DNA from: Agromyces sp. Root81
Lineage (GTDB): Bacteria > Actinomycetota > Actinomycetes > Actinomycetales > Microbacteriaceae
Length of the DNA: 64,000 nucleotides
Assembly: GCF_001429165.1 (NCBI RefSeq)
Contig: NZ_LMIR01000001.1
Coordinates: 130,342-194,341, forward strand
Reading direction: 5' to 3'
Shown here: one piece after another, positions 50,071 through 57,535 of the stretch
Position numbering within the stretch: the stretch's first letter is position 1
How the letters are laid out: every line of letters starts with the position of its first letter
Position numbers and translations under genes: made by a program
The notes under the pieces: model-generated
Databases searched by the model: none
What the model saw: only the letters and a program-made list of their open reading frames with translations
Told to the model about the DNA's origin: nothing

Positions 50071-50208
50071 CGCGACTCCTCCTCGACAGTGTGAGGATGT
50101 CGCGACGGGTGCACTGAACGGTGCTCTGGGGCGGTTGGACCGACGGCGCTCGGCCTAGCGTGCCAGCATGCCCGCACGCGACGCCGTCGACCCGCTCGCC
50201 GTGCTCGA
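50071..50208 (+). repeat. 138-bp direct repeat, copy A (left flank of the van island)
   Basis: Aligns without gaps to 56769-56906 with 15 mismatches by hand count (about 89% identity). It carries a comEA-type -10 (TAGCGT at 50156-50161), a 6-nt gap, the ATG and the first 13 or so codons of a comEA-like gene (MPARDAVDPLAVLE). Confidence 0.9.
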
Positions 50209-50314
50209 AGCTCAGGACGCTGCCGAGCAGCTCGGCATCGACTGGAGTCCCAGCCTCTCGGTCGGCGTCAATGTTCCCGACTATGTAATCGAGCGCCTCG
50301 CCGCGGAAGACTGA
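50168..50314 (+). CDS. 48-aa chimeric ORF with a ComEA-like N-terminus
   Basis: The first 14 residues (MPARDAVDPLAVLE) match the start of the comEA product; the remaining 34 (ending VPDYVIERLAAED) are unrelated. There is no transmembrane helix, SLBB or HhH domain, so it is not a functional ComEA. It retains the leaderless comEA promoter pattern upstream and could be transcribed toward vanH. Most likely a junction product of the island's arrival; a small functional protein cannot be excluded. Confidence 0.4.
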   Translation: MPARDAVDPLAVLEAQDAAEQLGIDWSPSLSVGVNVPDYVIERLAAED

Positions 50315-50620
50315 GCTCTGGGGGATCAGCAGCCAGGTTGGGCAAGGTAGTGCAGCAGCGCCGACTCTGCTGAAGTGCTTGCGGCGTCCCGAGCAGACAG
50401 CCGGTGCTGACAGGCGCGGATGCAGCAGTAAGACCTTCGGCTTATCGGTGTCCTGCGTGGCCTGATTCAGCTCGGCCTGGTCGAAGTCGATAGACGTGAC
50501 GGCCACGCGTTGTGACGGGGCTCGACTCGAGGCCTCACGGTGTGCGCGTCTCCATTGTGGCGCCCGCGTAATGGAATTCGGATACGGGCTGACAACTTGG
50601 TCGGGCGTTCAGTTGAACGT
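50315..50620. other. vanH upstream region, no gene recognised
   Basis: About 306 bp, less GC-rich than the flanks. It must hold the vanH promoter and any VanR-binding sites, but I cannot identify them. A minus-strand frame beginning near 50506 starts like a small antitoxin (AVTSIDFDQAELNQA) but runs on antisense to leuS and is not convincing. Confidence 0.4.
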
Positions 50621-51658
50621 ATGAACGCACGCAAAGAATCAAATGTGGGCGCATCTGGACACCCAGTGCGCGAATTGGCGAGGGCCCCGTCCGAGGTCCC
50701 GGTGGGGGTGACCGCCTACGGGTGCAGCTCCGACGAGACCGCGTTGCTCCGCGATCTAGCACCCCGTCACGGGATCTTGGCGGTGGTCACTCACGAGGCC
50801 GTGTCGGAAGCCACGACACACCTCGCCGCGGGCAATCGGCACGTGAGCATCGACCACAAGACACACGTCTCGAACACCACACTCTCCGCGCTCCGCAACG
50901 TGGGTGTCGAGTACATCTCCACGAGAAGCATCGGGAGCAATCACCTCGACGTGGACTATGCGGCGAGCGTCGGCATCACCGTCGGCACTGTCGCCTACTC
51001 ACCCGACAGCGTGGCCGACTACACCCTGATGCTGATGCTGATGGTGCTGCGCCGGGCGGCAGCCGGCGTGCGACGTGTGGATGCCCACGACTACCGATTG
51101 AGTGAGACTCGGGGCAGAGAGCTCCGCGATCTGACCGTCGGGGTGATCGGGACTGGACGCATCGGAACCGCGGTCATCGATCGTCTCTCGGGTTTCGGCT
51201 GCCGAATCCTCACACACGATGTGAGCGCCACCGCATCCGTCGATCATGTCGCCCTGGACGCACTGCTCGGTAGCAGCGACATCGTCACGCTGCACACTCC
51301 GCTGACCCCGGAGACCCATCATCTGCTCAACCGACATCGCATCGCTCGGATGAAGCATGGCGCGATCGTGGTCAACACCGCGCGCGGTGCGTTGCTCGAT
51401 ACGGACGCGCTCATCCGGGCTCTGGAGTGGGGGCATCTCGGGGGCGCGGCGCTGGATGTCCTCGAAGGCGAGGAAGGGGTCTTCTACACCGATCGTCGCG
51501 GCCAGCGGGTCGAGCACCGCTCGCTCGAGAAGCTGCAGGGCATGCCGAATGTGCTGATCACCCCGCACACGGCGTTCCACACCGATCACGCTCTGCGCGA
51601 CGTGATTGAGAACACGCTTCGCAACTGCGTGAACTACGAGAAAGCGAGAACATCATGA
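50621..51658 (+). CDS. vanH: D-lactate dehydrogenase VanH
   Basis: NADH-dependent reductase making D-lactate from pyruvate for the VanA ligase. 345 aa from the ATG MNARKESNVG; a GTG at 50645 or an upstream frame start at 50540 are alternatives. Closely follows the VanH pattern: GVTAYGCSSDE, VEYISTRSIGSNHLDVDYAASVGITVGTVAYSPDSVADYTLMLMLMVLR, NAD-binding GVIGTGRIGTAVIDRL, VNTARGALLDTDAL, ALDVLEGEEGVFYTD and MPNVLITPHTAFHTDHAL with the catalytic Arg, Glu and His context. It overlaps vanA by 4 nt, as in other vanHAX operons. Confidence 0.93.
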   Translation: MNARKESNVGASGHPVRELARAPSEVPVGVTAYGCSSDETALLRDLAPRHGILAVVTHEAVSEATTHLAAGNRHVSIDHKTHVSNTTLSALRNVGVEYISTRSIGSNHLDVDYAASVGITVGTVAYSPDSVADYTLMLMLMVLRRAAAGVRRVDAHDYRLSETRGRELRDLTVGVIGTGRIGTAVIDRLSGFGCRILTHDVSATASVDHVALDALLGSSDIVTLHTPLTPETHHLLNRHRIARMKHGAIVVNTARGALLDTDALIRALEWGHLGGAALDVLEGEEGVFYTDRRGQRVEHRSLEKLQGMPNVLITPHTAFHTDHALRDVIENTLRNCVNYEKARTS

Positions 51659-52689
51659 AGAAGACGAAGATCGGGATCCTCTTCGGTGGCGCATCCGAGG
51701 AGCACCCCGTATCTATCAAGTCCGCGCGAGAGGTCGCCCAGAGCCTCGATCCCAACAGGTATGAACCGTACTGGATCGGCATCACGACCGAAGGCGAGTG
51801 GCGTCTCTGCGACGGCCCGGATCTGAGCGAAGGGGAGTTCCGAAGCGCCACGCTGTCCCCGGATCGGAGTGTCCTTGGACTGCTCGTGCTCGTCGGCGAC
51901 CGGCACGAGCGGATCCGCCTCGACGTTGTGTTTCCTGTACTGCACGGGAAGTTCGGTGAGGATGGTGCGATCCAAGGCCTGCTCGAGCTCTCCGGCATCC
52001 CATATGTCGGCTGCGACGTGTCGAGTTCCGCACTCTGCATGGACAAGGCGCTCACCTACGCTGTCGTGCGCGGCGCGAGAATCCCGACGCCAGAGTTCCG
52101 GAACGTCGAGGCCCACGAGCAGGTGGACCCGAGCCAGTTCCACTATCCGGTCTTTGTGAAGCCGGCCCGCTCTGGATCCTCGTTCGGCGTCACGAAGGTG
52201 ACCGGGGCCGAAGATCTGGCGGCTGCGCTCAAGGCCGCTCGGAAATACGACACCAGGATCCTGATCGAGCAAGCTGTCGTCGGTCGGGAAGTGGGTTGCG
52301 CAATCTTGGGTGACGGATCTGATCTCCTCATTGGCGAGGTCGATCGGGTGGCGCTGTCGCACGGCTTCTTCCGGATCCACCAGGAGGAGTCGCCAGAGTC
52401 CGGTTCGGAGAACTCGGCGTTCATCGTCCCCGCGGATATCTCCGAGGACGAGCGGTTGAGAGTAGTTGAGACCGCGAAGGCGGTCTATCGCGCTCTGGGC
52501 TGTCGTGGGCTCGCCAGGGTCGATCTGTTCCTCGCTGACGACGGGCGGCTGCTCCTCAACGAAGTCAATACTTTGCCCGGCCTGACTTCCTACAGCCGGT
52601 ACCCACGGATGATGGCTGCCGCCGGGCTGTCGTTGTCCGAAGTGATCGATCGGCTCGTGTCGGACGCGATGGAGCGGGGCGACCGATGA
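51655..52689 (+). CDS. vanA: D-alanine-D-lactate ligase VanA type
   Basis: ATP-grasp ligase that makes D-Ala-D-Lac, the depsipeptide that lowers vancomycin affinity. 344 aa. Seen: ILFGGASEEHPVSIKSAREV, VFPVLHGKFGEDGAIQGLLELSGIPYVGC, VFVKPARSGSSFGVTKV, the omega-loop GFFRIHQEE with His242, the counterpart of VanA His244 that selects lactate, and LGCRGLARVDLFL, LNEVNTLPGLTSYSRYPRMMAAAG. The His-containing loop separates it from housekeeping D-Ala-D-Ala ligases. It overlaps vanH and vanX by 4 nt each. Confidence 0.94.
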   Translation: MKKTKIGILFGGASEEHPVSIKSAREVAQSLDPNRYEPYWIGITTEGEWRLCDGPDLSEGEFRSATLSPDRSVLGLLVLVGDRHERIRLDVVFPVLHGKFGEDGAIQGLLELSGIPYVGCDVSSSALCMDKALTYAVVRGARIPTPEFRNVEAHEQVDPSQFHYPVFVKPARSGSSFGVTKVTGAEDLAAALKAARKYDTRILIEQAVVGREVGCAILGDGSDLLIGEVDRVALSHGFFRIHQEESPESGSENSAFIVPADISEDERLRVVETAKAVYRALGCRGLARVDLFLADDGRLLLNEVNTLPGLTSYSRYPRMMAAAGLSLSEVIDRLVSDAMERGDR

Positions 52690-53321
52690 ATGGCGGCGAC
52701 TTCGTGTTCGTGGACGAGCTCGTGCCCGGCATCCGGTGGGACGCCAAGTACGCTACCTGGGATAACTTCACAGGTAGGCCAGTCGACGGCTACCTCGTGA
52801 ATCGGATCGTCGGCACCCGCGCGCTGTGCGCGGCGCTCGCTCGGGCACAGGAACAGGCGGTCGCGCTCGGCTTCGGCGTGCTGCTCTGGGACGGCTATCG
52901 CCCACAGCACGCAGTGGACCGCTTCATCCGTTGGTCACGGGAACCCGAGGATGGCAGGAAGAAGCCGCGTTATTACCCGAACATCAGCCGATCAGAAATG
53001 TTCGAGCAGGGCTACGTTGCGGAGCGCTCAGGCCACAGCCGGGGCAGCACGGTGGATTTGACCTTGTTCCGATTGGATACTGGTGAGCTGGCGAGCATGG
53101 GTGGCGACCATGACCTCATGGATCCGATCTCGCATCATGGCGCGATCGGGATCTCCTCCCCGGAGGCGGTGAATCGTCGCCGTCTCTGCGAGGTCATGGA
53201 GCACAGCGGCTTCGCGCGCTACGACTCGGAATGGTGGCACTACACACTGGTGGACGAGCCGCACCCCGATACCTACTTCGACTTCCCGATCACGATGGCC
53301 GCCGACCGCCTGGCCGCATGA
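52686..53321 (+). CDS. vanX: D-Ala-D-Ala dipeptidase VanX
   Basis: Zinc dipeptidase that destroys D-Ala-D-Ala so that only D-Ala-D-Lac reaches MurF. 211 aa. Zinc ligands H117 and D124 in SGHSRGSTVDLTL and H185 in SEWWHYTL; catalytic Glu182; Arg72 in WDGYRPQ. All match VanX. Cytoplasmic, no signal peptide. Last gene of the vanHAX operon, convergent with vanS 28 bp further on. Confidence 0.95.
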   Translation: MNGGDFVFVDELVPGIRWDAKYATWDNFTGRPVDGYLVNRIVGTRALCAALARAQEQAVALGFGVLLWDGYRPQHAVDRFIRWSREPEDGRKKPRYYPNISRSEMFEQGYVAERSGHSRGSTVDLTLFRLDTGELASMGGDHDLMDPISHHGAIGISSPEAVNRRRLCEVMEHSGFARYDSEWWHYTLVDEPHPDTYFDFPITMAADRLAA

Positions 53322-53349
53322 GCCGTCCGATCTCAGGTCATGTCGGCAG

Positions 53350-54435
53350 TTACGGTGCCGGCAGCTTAACCGTGACGCGCAGCCCCCCGGCATCACGCGC
53401 ACTTAGATTGAGCGTGCCGTCATGAGCTCGGACAATGCGCTGCACGATCGCGAGGCCGAGCCCCAGACCTGCCTGGTCGCTGTGGATGCGTTCAGTACCG
53501 CGCTGGAAGGGTTCGGTGAGTGTCGAAACCCCTTCGGCACTGAGCAGTTCGCCCGTGTTCTCGATGGACAACACGACAGCCTCGGTTCCTGCGGTGGTCA
53601 TGATCTGCACCGTGCCATTCTCCGCAAGGTTGTGCACGATGGCGTTCTGCACGAGGTTCGTGACCATCTGCGGCAGCAAGGTCCGTGATCCACGGGTGAC
53701 GGCCGGGCCGCCCGCAAGCTCGAGGGAAACGTGCAGCTTCTCTGCCAGCGGAAGCAGGATCTCCGCGGCCTCCTCGGCGGCAAAGGACAGGTCGACCTCT
53801 TCGGGCGTGAAAGATCGCTGGTCGGCGCGACTGAGAAGCAGCAGCGCTTCAGTGAGGGCGATCGCCCGGGCGTTCACCGCACGCAGGCGTTCTTCTCGTC
53901 CGTCTGAGCTCGGGTCTTGTAGGGCGACGTCGAGCATGGTCTGCATGACAGCGAGAGGCGTGCGCAATTCGTGGGAGGCGTTTGCGGCGAAGCGTTGCTG
54001 CTCGGCGACTTGGGATTCGAGTTGCGCGAGCATGGTGTCGAACGTGTCGGCGAGCTCGCGGAACTCATCCTGATGCCCCTCCATCTCGACTCGGTGTGCG
54101 AGAGACCCGCGGGAAGCCCTCCGCGCCGCAGTCGTGATCCGCGTCAACGGTGCAAGCATTCGCCCCGCCAGAATCCAACCCCCGACCAGACCAATCACCA
54201 GCAACAGCAGCAGCAACGCGATCGCCGCGGGGCTGAAGACCCGTGGCCCGAAGTTGCGTGGGCTCAAGATGAGCAAGAAGTCTTCGAGCGGCGGGAGGTA
54301 GAGGCTCGACCGTTCACGGAGGAGAAAAAGCCAGACCACACTGATGATCAGGATGCCGGCGACAAGGAGGAAGCCGGCGTAACTGAGAGTGAACTTGGCT
54401 CGGACGCTCAACCCGCGCCGCCTACTCACGGTCAC
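53350..54435 (-). CDS. vanS: sensor histidine kinase, VanS-like
   Basis: 361-aa membrane kinase. Two transmembrane helices (about 15-38 and 68-90) enclose a short extracellular loop of about 30 residues, then HAMP (about 91-143), phosphoacceptor H155 in NASHELRTPLAV, and the ATPase domain with NLVQNAIVHN and GLGLGLAIVQRIV. A short sensor loop and placement beside vanHAX support VanS as the glycopeptide-responsive kinase, similar in layout to the streptomycete type. Its start overlaps the vanR end by 14 nt, so the two are co-transcribed. Confidence 0.85.
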   Translation of the reverse strand: MTVSRRRGLSVRAKFTLSYAGFLLVAGILIISVVWLFLLRERSSLYLPPLEDFLLILSPRNFGPRVFSPAAIALLLLLLVIGLVGGWILAGRMLAPLTRITTAARRASRGSLAHRVEMEGHQDEFRELADTFDTMLAQLESQVAEQQRFAANASHELRTPLAVMQTMLDVALQDPSSDGREERLRAVNARAIALTEALLLLSRADQRSFTPEEVDLSFAAEEAAEILLPLAEKLHVSLELAGGPAVTRGSRTLLPQMVTNLVQNAIVHNLAENGTVQIMTTAGTEAVVLSIENTGELLSAEGVSTLTEPFQRGTERIHSDQAGLGLGLAIVQRIVRAHDGTLNLSARDAGGLRVTVKLPAP

Positions 54436-55129
54436 CGCTTCCTGTTACACCTCTGGCATCGACGTCAGTGGCGGTGTCGATGCGGTATCCGACCCCAGGA
54501 ACGGTAACGATGACCCAAGGTTCGCCGAGTCGCTTGCGCAGTGTCGAGACGGTGAACCGCGCCGCGTTGGTGAAGGGGTCGGCATTCTCGTCCCATGCCT
54601 GCGCCAACAGTTCCTCGGCGCTGATCACACCGCCGTCGGCCGCGACCAGCACTTCGAGCACCGCGAACTGCTTTCGCGTCAACCGGACGTAGCGTCCGTC
54701 CCGGTACACCTCGCGACGGAACGCGTCCAGCCGCAGCCCTGCGACCTCCCGCACCGGCGGCCGGATGAAGGCGCGACGACGATCGAGGGCGCGGATCCGG
54801 AGCACCAGTTCCTGCAGGTCGAACGGTTTGGTCAAGTAGTCGTCGGCACCGAGCTGAAACCCGGACGCCTTGTCGTCGATCCGATCCGCCGCGGTCAACA
54901 TCAGGATCGGTGTGCCGCTCCCGGACGCCACGATATGCTCGGCGACTTCGTCACCCGATGGCCCGGGGATGTCCCGGTCGAGCACGGCGATGTCGTACGT
55001 GTTGAGGCTCAGCAGTTCCAATGCGGTGTCACCGTCACCGGCGATGTCCGCGGCCATCGCTTCTGAGCGCAGGCCGGCTCGGAGAGCCTCGGCCATCCGG
55101 GGGTCGTCCTCCACGATCAACACTCGCAT
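54422..55129 (-). CDS. vanR: OmpR-family response regulator, VanR-like
   Basis: 235-aa transcription factor from ATG MRVLIVEDDPRMAEAL; a start at 55153 would add eight unconserved residues. Receiver domain (1-115) with acidic pocket E7-D8-D9 and phosphoacceptor D51 in AVLDRDIPG, and the conserved Thr in MLTAAD. Winged-helix output domain at about 125-225 (LTRKQFAVLEVLVAADGGVISAEELL). It should activate vanHAX when phosphorylated by VanS. Confidence 0.87.
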   Translation of the reverse strand: MRVLIVEDDPRMAEALRAGLRSEAMAADIAGDGDTALELLSLNTYDIAVLDRDIPGPSGDEVAEHIVASGSGTPILMLTAADRIDDKASGFQLGADDYLTKPFDLQELVLRIRALDRRRAFIRPPVREVAGLRLDAFRREVYRDGRYVRLTRKQFAVLEVLVAADGGVISAEELLAQAWDENADPFTNAARFTVSTLRKRLGEPWVIVTVPGVGYRIDTATDVDARGVTGSGDRE

Positions 55130-55178
55130 ACGACGAATGCTACGGAGGAGCACCTATCGTCAGTGTATGGATGCCCCT

Positions 55179-55657
55179 TCATCTCCGGCCGCCGTCAGAG
55201 ATGAGTCTCTCCCCATGCGAGTTGGATCGTCGGAAAAGTCGGACGGCCACCGCTGACAGCCATGTGAACGTCACAACCCCCACCGCACGATAGAAGATCC
55301 CTGTCGCTGCTACGAAGACGGCCGTGCCCGCGATGATTAGTACGGTTGCCAACAGTCCCGTGACCATGGTGTACTCGGCCCATGCCCGCGCGTTTCCGAA
55401 GAAGCGGCGGGCGAACACGAAGCGTGCGGCGATGAGGGCGATGAAGGCACCACACCGACTGCGAACAAGATCGCCAAGGCGCCGGTAACAACGAAGTTCA
55501 ACGTCTGTACCCAGCCGAGATCGCCGTTGGTGAGCGAGCTCACTGCATGTCGGGTGATGTCGAAGCCTGGACGTAGCGCCATCTGCGCCAGAGCTATGGC
55601 GAGGAAGATGGGCGCAATCGCGACACCGGCGGCGAGGAGAATCCGAGTTGAGGGCAT
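55179..55657 (-). pseudogene. disrupted DUF998 family membrane protein
   Basis: Two fragments of one DUF998-like protein lie in different frames. The N-terminal part (MPSTRILLAAGVAIAPIFLAIALAQ and TRHAVSSLTNGDLGWVQTLNFVVTGALAILFAVGV) is in one; the C-terminal part (FIALIAARFVFARRFFGNARAWAEYTMVTG to RLFRRSNSHGE) is in the next frame. The central segment expected between them, about 50 residues, is missing near 55450. An internal deletion with frameshift is the simplest reading. Confidence 0.7.
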
Positions 55658-55723
55658 AGACTTGAAGCTGTCTGAGCGACGGTCCGAGTTGGGGAAGTCA
55701 TAGCGGCCCTCTCTGAAGCGGGC

Positions 55724-56188
55724 GTGAATCGGCTCGCCGTGGTGGCCGGCTTGAGCGCGGGGCGTAGGTGCGGGCGCGGGTCACCAAGGCCTGGTGGCCT
55801 TGCCGTCGAGCCAGAGTCGGCCGATGCTGACCGGCGGTTCGGGCGTCGTGTCGGCGTCGCGATCGCGAGTCTTGCGGGGGTTGCGGTCCTCCTCGTGCTG
55901 TTCCCTGAATCGGCCGGACCATGGATCGCAGCGGCGCTCTGGGGCACGATCGGCGTCGGCATGGTGATCAGGATCTTCACGAAGCGAGCCGGACCGCCGG
56001 CGCAGGAGCCCGGCCGCGGCGCGCTCGAGGCGTACGAGCAGAACTACCTCGGCCGTCGGCCTCACCGCGCCGAGTGGCCGGTCGACGAGGATTCCACGAC
56101 GTGGATCATCGAGGACACGGGTCAGGGCGACATCCACGGCAATCGCATCGTCGTGAAACCGGGCGAACAGTCTGGACCGACTTCATGA
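55724..56188 (+). CDS. uncharacterised small membrane protein
   Basis: 154 aa, not recognised as a known family. Two adjacent hydrophobic helices (about 43-63 and 67-86) are followed by a polar tail with YEQNYLGRRPHRAEWPVDEDSTTWIIEDTGQ and HGNRIVVKPGE. The GTG start is uncertain, as the first about 35 residues are Arg/Gly-rich and may be untranslated. The stop overlaps the next start (ATGA), so it forms a pair with the GIY-YIG gene. Confidence 0.55.
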   Translation: MNRLAVVAGLSAGRRCGRGSPRPGGLAVEPESADADRRFGRRVGVAIASLAGVAVLLVLFPESAGPWIAAALWGTIGVGMVIRIFTKRAGPPAQEPGRGALEAYEQNYLGRRPHRAEWPVDEDSTTWIIEDTGQGDIHGNRIVVKPGEQSGPTS

Positions 56189-56628
56189 CGCAGTACGCGA
56201 CGAAGGCTCCGCTCTCGGCCGACTGGCAGGCGCTGCTCGCTGCGCCCGCTGTCGATGTCGCAGCGCTCGTCAGGGATGAGGTGCCGGTCGAGCCCGGTGT
56301 CTACCTCTGGCGACGCGACGGCGAGGTGACGTACGTCGGCACGGCGTCGTCACTTCGGAAGCGGGTCTGGGGCAAGCACCTCGGTGGCGGAGTCAGCCTG
56401 GGCGGCTCCTCGCTGCGGCGGAACGTCTGCGAGCTGCTCTTCGAGATCCCGACGACCGTCACGGGCGGGAGGAACCGCGAGAAGGTGACGCCGGAGCAGG
56501 CTGCGTCCGTCCGTGCCTGGCTGGGCGAGTGCACGATCGCGTGGACCGTCTGCGACTCGGCCATCGACGCCGAGGAGCTCGAGGACAGGCTGCTCGCCGA
56601 GCACCGGCCGGTGCTGAACCGGAAGTAG
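56185..56628 (+). CDS. GIY-YIG nuclease domain protein
   Basis: 147 aa. Seen: GVYLWRRDGEVTYVGTASSLRKRVWGKH, matching the GIY-YIG core with the two short motifs (GVY and YVG), a downstream Arg, and a late Glu in AEELEDRLLAEHRPVLNRK. Stand-alone GIY-YIG proteins act in DNA repair or mobile elements; no specific role can be given. It lies inside the region bounded by the 138-bp repeats. Confidence 0.75.
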   Translation: MTQYATKAPLSADWQALLAAPAVDVAALVRDEVPVEPGVYLWRRDGEVTYVGTASSLRKRVWGKHLGGGVSLGGSSLRRNVCELLFEIPTTVTGGRNREKVTPEQAASVRAWLGECTIAWTVCDSAIDAEELEDRLLAEHRPVLNRK

Positions 56629-56768
56629 TCGGCGCTCGTTCTGCGTACCGGAGGCGGCGCTGCCTTCCAGCTGTGCAGCTCCGGTGCCGTCGTGCAGTGG
56701 GAACCTTCGGTGCGACGAACACGGCGCGCCGCGCGAAACCTCATCGCGGCGGAGGGCTGGTCTCTCGG

Positions 56769-56906
56769 CGCGACTCCTCCTCGACAGGGTGCGGATGTCG
56801 CGTCGGGTGCACTGAGCGGTCCTCAGCGCCGGTTCGACCGGCGGCGGTCGATCTAGCGTGCCAGCATGCCCGCACGCGATGCCGACGACCCGCTCGCCGT
56901 GCTCGA
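56769..56906 (+). repeat. 138-bp direct repeat, copy B (native comEA start)
   Basis: Gapless partner of 50071-50208 at about 89% identity. This copy leads into the intact comEA and is taken as the resident version. Confidence 0.9.
56854..56859 (+). promoter_or_regulatory. -10 box of comEA, leaderless arrangement
   Basis: TAGCGT ends 6 nt before the comEA ATG; no SD lies between. The same element and spacing are kept in copy A of the repeat. Confidence 0.55.
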
Positions 56907-57534
56907 TCCGTCGGCGCGACGAGCCGGCCCGCGCGTGCGGGTGGCCGTCGGGGCGGCGGTCGTGCTGTTCGTGCTCGCCGTGGCCCTCTCAGCGCTCATG
57001 TCGTTCGGGGCAGGTGGCGGCGGCGAACAGGAGCGCATCGAGGCATCCGGCGAACTGCGAGCGGATGCCTCGGCCGAGCCTTCCTCGACGGTGGGCGCGC
57101 CGTCCGTGCTCGTGCACGTGCTCGGCGCGGTCGTCAGCCCTGGGCTCGTCGAGCTCGCGGCGGGTTCGCGGGTCGTCGATGCCGTGGCCGCGGCGGGAGG
57201 GTTCGCGGCCGACGCGGATCCGGCCGGTGTGAACCTCGCGCGGTTGCTCGTCGACGGCGAGCAGCTCGCCGTGCCGGTGGTCGGCCAGGTGCCGCCACCC
57301 GCGGCGACCGGTGGCGGGGCACCGGCTCCGGGCGCCGCCGACGGCCTCGTGCACCTGAACAGCGCAGGCATCGCCGAGCTCGACACCCTTCCGCGCATCG
57401 GCCCTGCGCTCGCGCAGCGCATCATCGACTGGCGCGACGTCAACGGGCCGTTCACCTCGGTCGACCAGCTGCTCGACGTGGCCGGCATCGGCGACACGGT
57501 CTTCGCGGGCCTCGAACAGCTCGTGGCGCTCTGA
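56866..57534 (+). CDS. comEA: competence protein ComEA
   Basis: Membrane-anchored DNA-binding protein of the natural transformation uptake machine. 222 aa: one N-terminal membrane helix (about 28-48), a linker, a SLBB domain (VLVHVLGAVVSPGLVELAAGSRVVDAVAAAGG, about 78-140) and C-terminal tandem helix-hairpin-helix motifs (LNSAGIAELDTLPRIGPALAQRIIDWRDVNGPFTSVDQLLDVAGIG). Followed by comEC after 1 nt. A working ComEA/ComEC would offer a route for acquiring the neighbouring island. Confidence 0.92.
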   Translation: MPARDADDPLAVLDPSARRAGPRVRVAVGAAVVLFVLAVALSALMSFGAGGGGEQERIEASGELRADASAEPSSTVGAPSVLVHVLGAVVSPGLVELAAGSRVVDAVAAAGGFAADADPAGVNLARLLVDGEQLAVPVVGQVPPPAATGGGAPAPGAADGLVHLNSAGIAELDTLPRIGPALAQRIIDWRDVNGPFTSVDQLLDVAGIGDTVFAGLEQLVAL

Positions 57535-57535
57535 G

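Noticed and set aside
51655..52689. Housekeeping D-Ala-D-Ala ligase (ddl)
   Set aside because: The omega-loop reads GFFRIHQEE with the lactate-selecting His, and vanH and vanX overlap it on both sides.
50071..56906. Composite transposon or insertion-sequence origin for the van block
   Set aside because: No transposase, integrase or terminal inverted repeats seen; the flanks are diverged direct copies of comEA sequence.
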